Source: Burkholderiales bacterium
GTDB lineage: Bacteria; Pseudomonadota; Gammaproteobacteria; Burkholderiales; Burkholderiaceae_C
Assembly: GCA_016191995.1 (NCBI GenBank)
Contig: JACPVA010000097.1
Span: 1-63,909, forward strand
DNA: 63,909 bases
Direction of reading: 5' to 3'
Shown: piece by piece, positions 52,806-62,198 of the stretch
Layout: each line of letters begins with the position of its first letter
Numbering within the stretch: the first letter of the stretch is position 1
Translations under genes and position numbers: made by a program
Notes under the pieces: generated by a model
What the model was told of the DNA's origin: nothing
Databases searched by the model: none
The model's input: only the letters and a program-made list of their open reading frames with translations

Positions 52806-53713
52806 GCTTCGCCGCGCAGCTGCCGGCGCAGCCGCTGGCCGATCTCCGGCCGCTCGACGAAGGGGTCGGTCGGGTTGCGCGGCAGCACCTGGTCCTCCAT
52901 CCGCGTTCGCACGCCGCCCAGCGCCTGCGGGTGGCTGTAGACGTAGAAGCGATCCTCGGCCACGGCGTCGAAGACGATCTGCGCGACCTGTGCCGCGCTG
53001 ACGCGGCCGCTCGTGACCGCCTTCTCGCTCATCGCGGCGGCGATCATCTGGCTTCGCGTCGGCCCGGCGGCGGCCTCGCGCAGTTCGGCCGGGCGGTTGC
53101 GCTCGCTGAGGTGGATCGCGGTCGGCACGAAGTAGGGGCACAGCAGGTGCGCGCGCACGCGATCGGTGACGAGCGACAGGTCGTGGTACAGCGTCTCGGT
53201 CAGCGACACGACGGCCGCCTTGCTCGCGTTGTAGACGCCCATGTTCGGCGGCGCGAGCAGCCCGGCCATCGACGCCGTGTTGACGATATGGCCGACGTAG
53301 GACGGGTCGGCCTCGGCCGCCGCCAGCATCATCGGCGTGAACGCGCGCACGCCGTGCGCGACGCCGAGCAGGTTGACGCCGAGCACCCAGTCCCAGTCCT
53401 TGGCCGTGTGCTCCCACAGCAGCCCGCCGGCACCCACGCCCGCATTGTTGAAGACGAAGTGCGGCGCGCCGAAGCGCTCGCGCACCGCGGCAGCCAGCGC
53501 ATCGACCTCCTGCGCGCGCGAGACGTCGAGCCGGTACGGCATGACCTCGGCGCCGAGCGCGCTGACGTCGTGCGCCGACAGCTCCAGCGCATCGGGCTGG
53601 ACGTCGGCCATCACGACCTTCATCCCGCGTCGCGCGGCGATGCGCGCGGCCTCCAGGCCGAAGCCGCTCGCGGCGCCGGTGATCACGGCCACGCGGCCGT
53701 CGGTGTGCTTCAT
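52802..53713 (-). CDS. SDR family oxidoreductase
   Basis: A 303-residue short-chain dehydrogenase. NAD(P) motif VAVITGAASGFGLEAARIAA, NNAGVG, catalytic Ser in HIVNTASMAGLLAPPNMG, and YNASK (Tyr/Lys pair). An acidic residue after the second strand (MADVQPD) suggests NAD preference. The product and substrate are unknown. ATG 53713 has GGAGG 5 bases upstream. It overlaps the next gene by 4 bp. Confidence 0.92.
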   Translation of the reverse strand: MKHTDGRVAVITGAASGFGLEAARIAARRGMKVVMADVQPDALELSAHDVSALGAEVMPYRLDVSRAQEVDALAAAVRERFGAPHFVFNNAGVGAGGLLWEHTAKDWDWVLGVNLLGVAHGVRAFTPMMLAAAEADPSYVGHIVNTASMAGLLAPPNMGVYNASKAAVVSLTETLYHDLSLVTDRVRAHLLCPYFVPTAIHLSERNRPAELREAAAGPTRSQMIAAAMSEKAVTSGRVSAAQVAQIVFDAVAEDRFYVYSHPQALGGVRTRMEDQVLPRNPTDPFVERPEIGQRLRRQLRGEA

Positions 53714-53770
53714 GCGTCCTCCACGTCTTGCCACGCTCGATAGTCCATCGGCAAGCCGGGGGCCGGCCGT

Positions 53771-54223
53771 TCACGCGGCCTGCCACGGCCTGAGCATCTC
53801 GATATGCGGGATGCCGTCCTCGTCGTACTCCTGGCCCAGCGGCTCCCAGCCGTGGCCGCGGTAGAAGCCTTGCAGCCGCGCCTGCGCGCCGATGCGGTTC
53901 GCGCGCCCGGGCCAGACCGCCGCGCAGCGCGCCAGCCCCTCGCGCACCAGCACGTGGCCCAGGCCCGTCCCCCGCACCTCGGGCGCGGTGACGACGCGGC
54001 CGATCGACGGCTCGTCGTACTTGGCGCCCGGGTCGACGACGCGCAGGTAGGCGACGAGCGCGCCTGTGGCGTCGCGGCCGAGCAGGTGCCACGCCGCGCG
54101 GTCGACGCCGTCCGGATCGAGATACGGCACCTGCTCGACGATGAAGACGCGGCAGCGCAGCGCGAGCGCGTCGTACAGGTCGTCGACGCCGAGCTCGGCG
54201 AAGCGGCACCAGCGCCAGCTCAT
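53771..54223 (-). CDS. GNAT family N-acetyltransferase (ElaA-like)
   Basis: A 150-residue acetyltransferase similar to ElaA: LYDALALRCRVFIVEQVPYL at the start, then YLRVVDPG, IGRVVTAPEVRGTGLGHVLV (acetyl-CoA pyrophosphate loop RGTGLG) and GFYRGHGWEPLG. The substrate is unknown. ATG 54223 is the first start preceding the fold. It lies between the NADP-oxidoreductase and SDR genes on the same strand. Confidence 0.9.
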   Translation of the reverse strand: MSWRWCRFAELGVDDLYDALALRCRVFIVEQVPYLDPDGVDRAAWHLLGRDATGALVAYLRVVDPGAKYDEPSIGRVVTAPEVRGTGLGHVLVREGLARCAAVWPGRANRIGAQARLQGFYRGHGWEPLGQEYDEDGIPHIEMLRPWQAA

Positions 54224-54252
54224 CTCGGCGCCTCGGCGCAGCCCCCCCAGGC

Positions 54253-55272
54253 TCACGCCAGCTTCACCAGCTGCTTGCCGAAATTGCGCCCCTCGAGCAA
54301 GCCGAGGAAGGCCTCGGGCGCCGACGCGATGCCGTCGGCGATCGACTCGCGGTAGCGGATGCGCCCGCTGGCGACCCCCTGGCCGAGCTCCTTCAGCGCC
54401 TGCGGCCACAACGCCATATGCTCGCTGACGATGAAGCCCTGCAGCTTCAGCCGCGACACCAGGATCAGAGACGGGTTGGCCATCGGGATCGGCTCGCCGT
54501 TGTAGCCGCTGATCATCCCGCACATCGCGATGCGGCCGAAGGCGTTCATGCGCAGCATCACCGCGTCGAGGATCGTCCCGCCGACATTTTCGAAATAGCC
54601 GTCGATGCCGCCCGGGCAGGCGGCCTTGAGCGCCTGCACGAGCGACTTGAGGTCGCGCTGCGCCTTGTAGTCGATGCAGGCGTCGAAGCCGAGCTCACCG
54701 GTGACATAGCCGCACTTGTCGGGCCCGCCGGCGATGCCGACCGCACGGCAGCCGCGCGCCTTCGCGAGCTGGCCGACGATGCTGCCGACCGCCCCGCTGG
54801 CGGCACTCACCACCACCGTCTCGCCGGCCTTGGGCTCGATGATCTGCGTCAGCCCGTACCACGCCGTCACCCCCGGCATGCCGACCGGCCCGAGGTAGGC
54901 CGACAGCGGCACCTGCGTCGTGTCGACCTTCTGCAGCACGCCGCGCTGGTCGGCCGAGAGGATCGCGTACTCCTGCCAGCCGCCCATGCCGACGACCTTG
55001 TCGCCGACCGCGAATTGCGGGTTGCGCGACGCCACGACCTCGCCCGCGGTGCCGCCGATCATCACCTCGCCCAGCGGCTGCGGCTGCGCGTAGCTCCTGC
55101 CCTCGTTCATGCGCCCGCGCATGTACGGGTCCAGGCTGAGCCAGTGGTGCTTCACCAGCACCTGGCCGTCGGCCAGCTCGGGCACCGGCGTCTCGACGAG
55201 GAGGAAGTTGTCCGCGCCCGGCCTGCCCGCGGGGCGCGATTGCAGAAGGATCTGGCGGTTGGTCAGGCTCAT
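54253..55272 (-). CDS. NADP-dependent oxidoreductase of the MDR/CurA (LTB4 dehydrogenase) family
   Basis: A 339-residue zinc-independent medium-chain reductase. N-terminal GroES-like domain with LVKHHWLSLDPYMRGRM, nucleotide-binding motif VVVSAASGAVGSIVGQLAKA, GCRAVGIAGGPDKC and IDGYFENVGGTILDAV. Relatives reduce alpha,beta-unsaturated ketones or curcumin-like compounds. ATG 55272 overlaps the thioesterase stop (ATGA), so the two are translationally coupled. Confidence 0.93.
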   Translation of the reverse strand: MSLTNRQILLQSRPAGRPGADNFLLVETPVPELADGQVLVKHHWLSLDPYMRGRMNEGRSYAQPQPLGEVMIGGTAGEVVASRNPQFAVGDKVVGMGGWQEYAILSADQRGVLQKVDTTQVPLSAYLGPVGMPGVTAWYGLTQIIEPKAGETVVVSAASGAVGSIVGQLAKARGCRAVGIAGGPDKCGYVTGELGFDACIDYKAQRDLKSLVQALKAACPGGIDGYFENVGGTILDAVMLRMNAFGRIAMCGMISGYNGEPIPMANPSLILVSRLKLQGFIVSEHMALWPQALKELGQGVASGRIRYRESIADGIASAPEAFLGLLEGRNFGKQLVKLA

Positions 55273-55727
55273 GTCGGATCTCCGGTCCGGCGCTGCAGCG
55301 CCTTGGTGTGGCGGCCGCGGGTCGGCAGCGCGCGCAGATATTTGAAGGTGCCGCTGGCGCTGGCGCACAGCTCGCCTTGCTCGTCGAGCACGCGGCCCTC
55401 GCAGAAGGCCAGCGACGCCGTGCGGTGCAGCAGCGTGCCGAGCGCGCGCAGCCGGCCCTCCGCCGGGCGCATGAAGCTGGTCTTCATCTCGATCGTCGCC
55501 ACCCCCGGCCCGCCCTGCGGGTCGTGCCGCTGGTGGCTGCGCGCGGCGTGCGCCATCGCGACGTCGAGCATCGTCATCAGCACGCCGCCATGCGCCACGG
55601 CCCAGCTGTTGAGGTGCAGCGCGGCCAGGTCGACGCGCAGCTCGGCCTGGCCGTCGCCGAAGCCGCACAGCTCCAGCCCCAGCGCCTCGACGAAGGGGAT
55701 GTGGACCGGGAAGGCGATGCGGGTCAT
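55269..55727 (-). CDS. PaaI/hotdog-fold thioesterase
   Basis: A 152-residue hotdog-fold protein. Motifs: HLNSWAVAHGGVLMTMLDVA (the usual HGG-x-hydrophobic helix with a catalytic-type Asp), VATIEMKTSFMRPAEGRLRA, and FCEGRVLDEQGELCASASG. It probably hydrolyses an acyl-CoA. ATG 55727 is adopted; GTG 55754 would overlap the upstream SDR stop and add nine residues. Confidence 0.88.
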   Translation of the reverse strand: MTRIAFPVHIPFVEALGLELCGFGDGQAELRVDLAALHLNSWAVAHGGVLMTMLDVAMAHAARSHQRHDPQGGPGVATIEMKTSFMRPAEGRLRALGTLLHRTASLAFCEGRVLDEQGELCASASGTFKYLRALPTRGRHTKALQRRTGDPT

Positions 55728-55746
55728 CGCGCTGCGCGCAACCGCG

Positions 55747-56535
55747 TCATCCACCGTGCACCGCCGACACCCCGCCGTCGACGGCGAGGATCTGCCCGGT
55801 GATGTGCTTGCCGGCGGCGCTGGCCAGCAGCAGCGCCGCGCCCTTGAGGTCGTCGTCGTCGCCCAGTCGGCCCAGCGGCGCCGCCGCCGCGAGCTTGTCG
55901 GCGCCGAGGGCGTCCAGGGTCCCGCGTGTCATCCGGCTCGGGAAGAATCCCGGCGCCAGCGCGTTGACGTTGATGCCGTAGCGCCCCCATTCGCCGGCCA
56001 GCGTGCGCGTGAAGCTGACGACCGCGCCCTTGCTGGTGCCGTAGGCGACGACCTTCATCGTCATCGACCCCGCCAGGCCCGCGATCGACGCCACGTTGAT
56101 GATGCGCCCGCTGCGGTTCGGGATCATGCTGGCGCGGCCCGCCGCCTGCGAGAACAGGAACATGCTGCGCACGTTCAGGTTCATGACCTTGTCCCAGGCC
56201 TCCAGCGGGTGGTCCTCGGCCGGTGCACCCCAGGTCGCGCCGGCGTTGTTGACCAGGATGTCGATACGCCCGAGCCGCTGCATCGCCGCGTCGACGACCT
56301 TGCCGACCTGCGCGGGGTCGCTGGCGTCGGCGGCGGCCCAGCGCGTATCGATGCCCTTGGCCTGCAGGTCGGCCGCGGCCTCCTCGAGGTCCGCTGCCTT
56401 GCGCGAGCTCAGCAGGATCTTGGCCCCCGCCTCGCCCAGCGCCTCGGCGATCTGCAGCCCCAGGCCGCGCGAGCCGCCGGTGACCAGCGCGGTCTTGCCG
56501 GAGAGGTCGAAGAGTTGCATCACGGGGCTGCTCAT
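55747..56535 (-). CDS. SDR family oxidoreductase (FabG-like)
   Basis: A 262-residue short-chain dehydrogenase. GKTALVTGGSRGLGLQIAEA (NADP-type TGGSRGLG), NNAGATWG, INVASIAGL, and YGTSKGA, ending ITGQILAVDGG. It fits 3-oxoacyl or 3-hydroxyacyl reduction in the surrounding lipid/CoA cluster. ATG 56535 has AAGGAG 6 bases upstream. Confidence 0.93.
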   Translation of the reverse strand: MSSPVMQLFDLSGKTALVTGGSRGLGLQIAEALGEAGAKILLSSRKAADLEEAAADLQAKGIDTRWAAADASDPAQVGKVVDAAMQRLGRIDILVNNAGATWGAPAEDHPLEAWDKVMNLNVRSMFLFSQAAGRASMIPNRSGRIINVASIAGLAGSMTMKVVAYGTSKGAVVSFTRTLAGEWGRYGINVNALAPGFFPSRMTRGTLDALGADKLAAAAPLGRLGDDDDLKGAALLLASAAGKHITGQILAVDGGVSAVHGG

Positions 56536-56599
56536 GGCATCTCCTTGTCGGTGCCGGTGGCGATACGCGTTCGCCGCTCGCGCTGGGTCAGCGGGTCGG

Positions 56600-58486
56600 T
56601 CAGAACCACTCGGGCCGCATCTCGCGGCAGACCGCCTCGCGCCGCGCGACGACGCCGAGCCAGGCGTCGACCCTGGGCAGCTCGTAGGCGAAGAAGTAGC
56701 GCTGCGCGCCACGCTTGCCGAGCGCGAAGGCACCGTCGCGGCCGGCCAGCGCGAGCGCGAGCTCGAGCCAGATCCAGGCCAGCACGACATGGCCGAAGGC
56801 CTGCAGGTAGGGCGTGGCATTGGCCAGCGCCTCCTCGGGCACGCCGGTGGCCCAGGCGGACCGGGTCGCCGCGCCGAGGCGCTGCAGCGCCGCCGCGAGC
56901 GCGCCGGCGGGTTCGGCCAGCGACGCGTCCTGCAGCGCGCGCTCGATCGTCGCCTGCACGCGCGCGGCCAGCAGCTTCAGCCCGGCGCCACCCGCCATCA
57001 CCACCTTGCGCCCCAGCAGGTCCAGCGCCTGGATGCCGTGCGTGCCCTCGTGGATCATGTTCAGGCGGTTGTCGCGCCAGTACTGCTCGACGGGGAAGTC
57101 GCGCGTATAGCCGTAGCCGCCCAGCACCTGGATCGCCAGCGAGTTGGCCTCCAGGCACCACTCGCTGGGCCAGCTCTTGGCCACCGGCGTCAGCACCTCC
57201 AGCAGCAGCGCGGCCTCCTTCGCTGCCGCCGGCTCGCCGGTATGCTGCTCGTCGACGAGGCGCGCGCAGTAAAGCTCGAGCGCGAGCGCGCCCTCGGCGT
57301 AGGCCTTCTGCGCCAGCAGCATGCGCTTGACGTCGGCATGCTCGACGATCGCCACCTGCGGCTGCGTCGGGTCCTTGCCGGCACCGGTGATCGGCCGGCC
57401 GTCGTGCGATGGGCCGGCCAGCGGCCGGCGGTCTTGCGAAGGGCCGGCCAGCGGCCGGCCCTGGGGCCGCTGCCTCGCATAGTCGAGCGAGGCCTCGTAG
57501 CCCGCCATGCCGAGCATCGCCGCCGCCATGCCGATCGCGATGCGCGCCTCGTTCATCATGTGGAACATGCAGCGCAGCCCCTCGCCGGGCGCACCGACAA
57601 GGTAGCCGACCGCACCGGCGCGGCCGCCGGGCCGGAAGCGGCCCTCGCCGAAGTTGAGCAGCGTATTCGTCGTGCCGCGCCAGCCGCACTTGTGGTTCAG
57701 GCCGGCGAGCGCGACGTCGTTGCGCTCGCCGGTCAGCGCGCCGCCGGCATCGACCATGCGCTTCGGGACGATGAACAGCGAGATGCCACGCGTGCCCGGC
57801 ACCAGCCGGCCGTCGGCATCCGGGATCTTGGCCAGCACCAGGTGGACGATATTTTCGGTCAGCTCGTGCTCGCCGGCCGAGATCCACATCTTGTGGCCGC
57901 GCAAGCGGTAGCGCGGGCCGAGCGGGTCGGCCTCGAAGCCCGCGCCGTCGGGTTCCGCGCGCGTGGCGATATCCGACAGGCTCGATCCGGCCTGCGGCTC
58001 GCTCAGGCACATCGTGCCGGCCCAGCGGCCGGCGAACTCGGCATGCGCGAAGACCTGCTTCTGGCGCGGCGTGCCATGCGCCATCAGCAGGTTGGCGTTG
58101 CCGGTGGTCAGCATGCCGGCGCCGATGCTGACGCTGGCCTTGGCGAAGAAGCCGTTCGCCGCCGCCTCGACGACATACGGCAGCTGCATGCCGCCGAGCT
58201 CGACGTCCTGCGCCGCGGCGAGCATGCCCGACTCGGCATACGCCCGCCACGCCTCGTGCGTCGCCTGCGGCAGGATGACGCGCTCGCCGCCCTCGTCGGA
58301 AACCAGTCGCGGCTCCTCGGTATCGACCAGGCGGTTGAACGGCGCGTACTTGTCGCGCGCGATGCGCTCGCAGGTGTCGAGCACCTGGTCGAAGGTCTCG
58401 CGCGAGTGGTCGGCGAAGCGCTCGCGCGCGGTCAGCTGCTCGACACGCAGCCAGTCGTGCAGCAGGAAGTCGACCGTCGCGCGCAT
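56600..58486 (-). CDS. Acyl-CoA dehydrogenase with in-frame repeat insert
   Basis: A 628-residue FAD-dependent acyl-CoA dehydrogenase of the long type with an extra C-terminal domain. Visible: GTMCLSEPQAGSSLSDIATR (substrate/FAD loop), KMWISAGEHEL, and the LNMIHEGTHGIQALDLLG motif holding the catalytic Glu. Residues 343-372 hold three 10-residue repeats (GRPLAGPSQD, RRPLAGPSHD, GRPITGAGKD) encoded by the 30-bp array at 57371-57460. They lie in a loop where relatives have only a few residues. It introduces the first double bond in beta-oxidation of a straight-chain or related acyl-CoA. Thiolase lies 22 bp upstream. Confidence 0.94.
   Translation of the reverse strand: MRATVDFLLHDWLRVEQLTARERFADHSRETFDQVLDTCERIARDKYAPFNRLVDTEEPRLVSDEGGERVILPQATHEAWRAYAESGMLAAAQDVELGGMQLPYVVEAAANGFFAKASVSIGAGMLTTGNANLLMAHGTPRQKQVFAHAEFAGRWAGTMCLSEPQAGSSLSDIATRAEPDGAGFEADPLGPRYRLRGHKMWISAGEHELTENIVHLVLAKIPDADGRLVPGTRGISLFIVPKRMVDAGGALTGERNDVALAGLNHKCGWRGTTNTLLNFGEGRFRPGGRAGAVGYLVGAPGEGLRCMFHMMNEARIAIGMAAAMLGMAGYEASLDYARQRPQGRPLAGPSQDRRPLAGPSHDGRPITGAGKDPTQPQVAIVEHADVKRMLLAQKAYAEGALALELYCARLVDEQHTGEPAAAKEAALLLEVLTPVAKSWPSEWCLEANSLAIQVLGGYGYTRDFPVEQYWRDNRLNMIHEGTHGIQALDLLGRKVVMAGGAGLKLLAARVQATIERALQDASLAEPAGALAAALQRLGAATRSAWATGVPEEALANATPYLQAFGHVVLAWIWLELALALAGRDGAFALGKRGAQRYFFAYELPRVDAWLGVVARREAVCREMRPEWF
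57371..57460 (-). repeat. Three in-frame 30-bp tandem repeats inside the acyl-CoA dehydrogenase gene
   Basis: Units 57371-57400, 57401-57430 and 57431-57460. The last two are near-identical, with a GGCCGGCC-agc-GGCCGGC palindrome; the first is diverged. The array keeps the reading frame. Confidence 0.9.
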
Positions 58487-58508
58487 GGGCCGATGTCTCG
58501 CGTGACCG

Positions 58509-59684
58509 TCAGAGCACCTCGAACACGCCGGCGGCCCCCATGCCGCCGCCGATGCACATCGTCACGCAGACCTTCTTCGCGCCACGGCGACGGCCCTCGA
58601 TCAGCGCGTGGCCGGTCAGGCGCTGGCCGCTGACGCCGTAGGGGTGGCCGACCGCGATGGCACCGCCGTTGACGTTGAGCCGCTCCATCGGGATGCCGAG
58701 CCGGTCGGCGCAGTACAGCACCTGCACCGCGAAGGCCTCGTTGAGCTCCCACAGGTCGATATTGCCGACCTTCAGCCCCAGCCGCTGCAGCACCTTTGGC
58801 ACCGCGAATACCGGGCCGATGCCCATCTCGTCGGGCTCGCAGCCGGCGACCGCGAAGCCGAGGAAGCGGCCCAGCGGCTTCAGCCCCTTCTTCTCGGCAT
58901 AGGCCTCGTCGACGACGACGCAGGCGCCGGCGCCGTCGCTGAACTGGCTCGCGTTGCCGGCGGTGACGACGCCGCCGGGCAGCGCCGGGCGGATGTCCTT
59001 GATGCCGTCGACGGTCGTTCCCGGGCGCAGCCCCTCGTCGGCCTTGACCGTGACCTCCTTGCCGCACAGCCCCAGCACCGGGTCGGCGACGCCGGCGGTC
59101 ACGCTGACCGGGATCATCTCGGCGTCGAACAGGCCGGCCTCCTGCGCCGCGCAGGCCTTCTGCTGGCTCGCGGCACCGTACTCGTCCATGCGCTGCTTGG
59201 CGACGCCGTAGCGCCTGGCGACGTTCTCCGCCGTCTGCAGCATGCTCCAGTAGATCTCGGGCTTGTGCTCGACCAGCCAGGGGTCGGTGATCATGTGGCG
59301 ATTGGCCTCGTTCTGCACGCAGCTGATGCTCTCGACGCCGCCGGCGACATAGACCTCGCCCTCGCCGGCGATCACGCGCTGCGCCGCCATCGCGATCGTC
59401 TGCAGCCCGCTGGAGCAGAAGCGGTTGACCGTCACGCCGCCGGTCGTCACCGGCAGCCCGGCGCGCAGCGCGATCTGGCGCGCGATATTGCTGCCGGTTG
59501 CGCCCTCGGGCGTGGCGCAGCCCATCAGCACGTCCTCGACCGCGCCCGGCTCGACGCCGGCGCGCGCGATCGCGGCCTCGACGACGAAGCCGCCCAGCGT
59601 CGCCCCGTGGGTCATGTTGAAGGCCCCCTTCCAGCTCTTGGCCAGCGGGGTGCGGGCGGTGGACACGATGACGGCGCGGGTCAT
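58509..59684 (-). CDS. Acetyl-CoA C-acyltransferase (thiolase)
   Basis: A 391-residue thiolase II family enzyme, which cleaves 3-ketoacyl-CoA to acetyl-CoA and a shorter acyl-CoA. Nucleophilic Cys in [18 protein letters not shown], His in [20 protein letters not shown] and the second Cys in [13 protein letters not shown] are all present. ATG 59684 has GAGGAG 8-9 bases upstream. It is placed between the bifunctional dehydrogenase/hydratase and the acyl-CoA dehydrogenase, forming a beta-oxidation unit. Confidence 0.95.
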   Translation of the reverse strand: MTRAVIVSTARTPLAKSWKGAFNMTHGATLGGFVVEAAIARAGVEPGAVEDVLMGCATPEGATGSNIARQIALRAGLPVTTGGVTVNRFCSSGLQTIAMAAQRVIAGEGEVYVAGGVESISCVQNEANRHMITDPWLVEHKPEIYWSMLQTAENVARRYGVAKQRMDEYGAASQQKACAAQEAGLFDAEMIPVSVTAGVADPVLGLCGKEVTVKADEGLRPGTTVDGIKDIRPALPGGVVTAGNASQFSDGAGACVVVDEAYAEKKGLKPLGRFLGFAVAGCEPDEMGIGPVFAVPKVLQRLGLKVGNIDLWELNEAFAVQVLYCADRLGIPMERLNVNGGAIAVGHPYGVSGQRLTGHALIEGRRRGAKKVCVTMCIGGGMGAAGVFEVL

Positions 59685-59739
59685 GGGGTTCTCCTCGACT
59701 TGGAATGCATGCGGCAGGCGACCAGGATGGCGGTGCCGG

Positions 59740-61860
59740 TCAGGGGTTGAAGCTGCCGCCCTCGGCCGCCAGCTTCGCCAGCAGCGGCGCAGGCTGCCAG
59801 AAGTCGGCATCGTCGTGCGGGTTGGCGGCGAAGCGCTTCATCGCGTGCACGACGTTGAACAGCCCCACCGTATCCGCGTAGCACATCGGCCCGCCGCGCC
59901 ACAGCGGGAATCCGTAGCCGGTCAGGTAGACCATGTCGATGTCGCTCGCCTTGCTCGCGATCCCCTCCTCGAGGATCTTCGCGCCCTCGTTGACGAGGGA
60001 GAAGACGAGCCGCTGCACGATCTCGTCGTCGGAGATCCTGCGCGGCGCGATGCCGAGCTCGGCGCGGTGCTTGGCGATCATCTCGACGACGACCGGCGAC
60101 GGGATCGCCTTGCGCTGCCCGGGCGCGTAGTCGTACCAGCCGGCGCCGGTCTTCTGCCCGAAGCGGCCCATCTCGCACAGCAGGTCGGCGGTTCGGCTGT
60201 AGCGCAGGTTCGGCTTCTCGACATAGCGGCGCTTGCGGATCGCCCAGCCGATATCGTTGCCCGCCAGGTCGCCCATGCGGAACGGCCCCATCGCGAAGCC
60301 GAACTTCTCGATCGCGCGGTCGACCTGCTCGGGCGTGCAGCCCTCCTCCAGCAGGAATCCGGCCTGCCGGCCGTACTGCTCGATCATCCGGTTGCCGATG
60401 AAGCCGTCGCACACGCCGGAGACGACCGCGGTCTTGCGGATGAGCTTGGCCACCGCCATCACGGTGGCCAGCACGTCCTTGGCGGTGGCCTTGCCGCGCA
60501 CCACCTCGAGCAGCTTCATCACGTTGGCCGGGCTGAAGAAGTGCATCCCGACCACGTCCTGCGGCCGCTTCGTGAACGCGGCGATCCTGTCGACGTCCAG
60601 CGTGCTGGTGTTGCTGGCCAGGATCGCGCCGGGCCTGGCGATCTCGTCGAGCTTCCTGAACACCGCCTCCTTGACGCCCATCTCCTCGAACACCGCCTCG
60701 ATGATCAGGTCGGCGTCCTTCAGGTCGTCGTAGGACAAGGTGGTCGACAGCAGCGCCATGCGCTGCGCGGATTTGTCGGCCTTCAGCTTGCCCTTCTTGA
60801 CCTGCGCCTCGTAGTTCTTGCGGATCGTCGCCACGCCGCGGTCGAGCGCCTCCTGCTTCGTCTCCAGCACGGTCACCGGGATGCCGGCGTTGAGGAAGTT
60901 CATCGTGATACCGCCGCCCATCGTGCCGGCGCCGATGACGCCGACCTTGGTGATCTTGCGCGCGGGAGTGTCCTCGGGCACGTCGGGGATCTTGCTCGCG
61001 GCGCGCTCGGCGAAGAAGGCGTGTCGCAGCGCCTTGGACTCCGGCGTCAGCATCAGCGCGGCGAAGGCCTCGCGCTCGTAGCGCAGTCCCTCGTCGAAGG
61101 CCTTGCGCCCGGCGCACTCGACCGCCTTGGCGACACAGTCGACGCAGCGCAGCGGCGCCGGGAAGTTCGGCGCCATCGCGCGCACCGTATTGCGCGCGAA
61201 CTGGAAGTAGGCGTCGGCGTTCGGATGCGCCAGCGGCAGGTCGCGCACGCGCGGCAGCGGCTGCCCGCCGGCGTGCGCGGCCGCGACCTCGTTGGCGAAG
61301 GCGACCGCGCCGGCGACCAGGTCGCCGTCGACGATCTTGGCGAACAGCTTCTGCCCCGGCAGCGCGGCCAGCAGCTCGCTCTTGACCGGGTCGCCCTTGA
61401 CGATCATGTTCAGCGCCGTCTCGACGCCGACCACACGCGGCAGCCGCTGCGTGCCGCCGGCGCCGGGCAGCAGGCCGAGCTTGACCTCGGGCAGCGCGAC
61501 GTTGGTGCCGGGCGCGGCGACGCGGTAATGCGCGCTCAGCGCCAGTTCGAGCCCGCCGCCCATCACGGTGCCGTGGACCGCGGCGACGACCGGCTTGGTC
61601 GCGTCGTCGAGCAGCTTGATCACCGACAGCAGGTTCGGCTCGGCGATCGCCTTCGGGCTACCGAACTCGCGGATGTCGGCGCCACCGGAGAAGGCGCGGC
61701 CGGCACCGGTCAGCACGATCGCCCGCACCGCCGGGTCGGCCAGCGCGCGGTCGACGCCGTCAGCGATGCCGCGCCGGGTCGCATAGCCCAGCCCGTTGAC
61801 CGGCGGGTTGTTCAGCGTGATGACGGCCACGCCGTTGCGCACTTCGTAGCTGGCGCTCAT
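59740..61860 (-). CDS. Bifunctional enoyl-CoA hydratase / 3-hydroxyacyl-CoA dehydrogenase (FadB/FadJ type)
   Basis: A 706-residue fusion. The N-terminal crotonase domain has oxyanion-hole [18 protein letters not shown] and catalytic Glu in [18 protein letters not shown]. The C-terminal 3-hydroxyacyl-CoA dehydrogenase has an NAD site [18 protein letters not shown] and [19 protein letters not shown]. Together they hydrate enoyl-CoA and oxidise the hydroxyacyl-CoA. It is the first gene of the beta-oxidation group, 35 bp downstream of the palindromic operator at 61895-61908. Confidence 0.95.
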   Translation of the reverse strand: MSASYEVRNGVAVITLNNPPVNGLGYATRRGIADGVDRALADPAVRAIVLTGAGRAFSGGADIREFGSPKAIAEPNLLSVIKLLDDATKPVVAAVHGTVMGGGLELALSAHYRVAAPGTNVALPEVKLGLLPGAGGTQRLPRVVGVETALNMIVKGDPVKSELLAALPGQKLFAKIVDGDLVAGAVAFANEVAAAHAGGQPLPRVRDLPLAHPNADAYFQFARNTVRAMAPNFPAPLRCVDCVAKAVECAGRKAFDEGLRYEREAFAALMLTPESKALRHAFFAERAASKIPDVPEDTPARKITKVGVIGAGTMGGGITMNFLNAGIPVTVLETKQEALDRGVATIRKNYEAQVKKGKLKADKSAQRMALLSTTLSYDDLKDADLIIEAVFEEMGVKEAVFRKLDEIARPGAILASNTSTLDVDRIAAFTKRPQDVVGMHFFSPANVMKLLEVVRGKATAKDVLATVMAVAKLIRKTAVVSGVCDGFIGNRMIEQYGRQAGFLLEEGCTPEQVDRAIEKFGFAMGPFRMGDLAGNDIGWAIRKRRYVEKPNLRYSRTADLLCEMGRFGQKTGAGWYDYAPGQRKAIPSPVVVEMIAKHRAELGIAPRRISDDEIVQRLVFSLVNEGAKILEEGIASKASDIDMVYLTGYGFPLWRGGPMCYADTVGLFNVVHAMKRFAANPHDDADFWQPAPLLAKLAAEGGSFNP

Positions 61861-62198
61861 CGCGTCTCCTCGGATCGATGCAGGGGTCTGAAAACGAACG
61901 ATCGTTCGATTCTAGGCAGTCCCGGTCCGTAGCCCGTGTCGCTGGCGGGACAAGTCCGCGCTGGGCGCACGCCGGCAATACCGTTCACCACGGTGCTGAT
62001 GCAGGAAGATTGTCGAGCTCGAAAATGGCCCGGTTCGGCGAGGAAGAGGTCTGGTTGGGGTACCGGTGTCGATCGCTCGAGCACTGCGAACCTCATGCAC
62101 GGCCGCATTCGGCTCATTGCCTCCACTCGACGGCGCCTTCCTTCGGTTTCCCTGCCATGACCGAGCACGCCGAGGACGGCGGGTGCCCTTGCCCTCCA
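61861..62198. other. 338-bp region between the beta-oxidation operon and the intron, no gene seen
   Basis: Holds the TetR-type palindrome (61895-61908) next to the dehydrogenase gene. The rest, up to the intron 3' end, has no ORF with the GC3 bias of neighbours and is less GC-rich. It is the 3' exon side of the intron insertion. Confidence 0.6.
61895..61908. promoter_or_regulatory. Perfect 14-bp palindrome CGAACGATCGTTCG, likely TetR-family operator
   Basis: An exact palindrome centred 42 bp upstream of the bifunctional dehydrogenase start. Operators of this shape (AACGnnCGTT cores) are used by TetR-family repressors of fatty-acid and related CoA catabolism. No TetR gene is in the window. 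A TAGAAT -10-like hexamer abuts it (61911-61916, minus strand). Confidence 0.7.
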
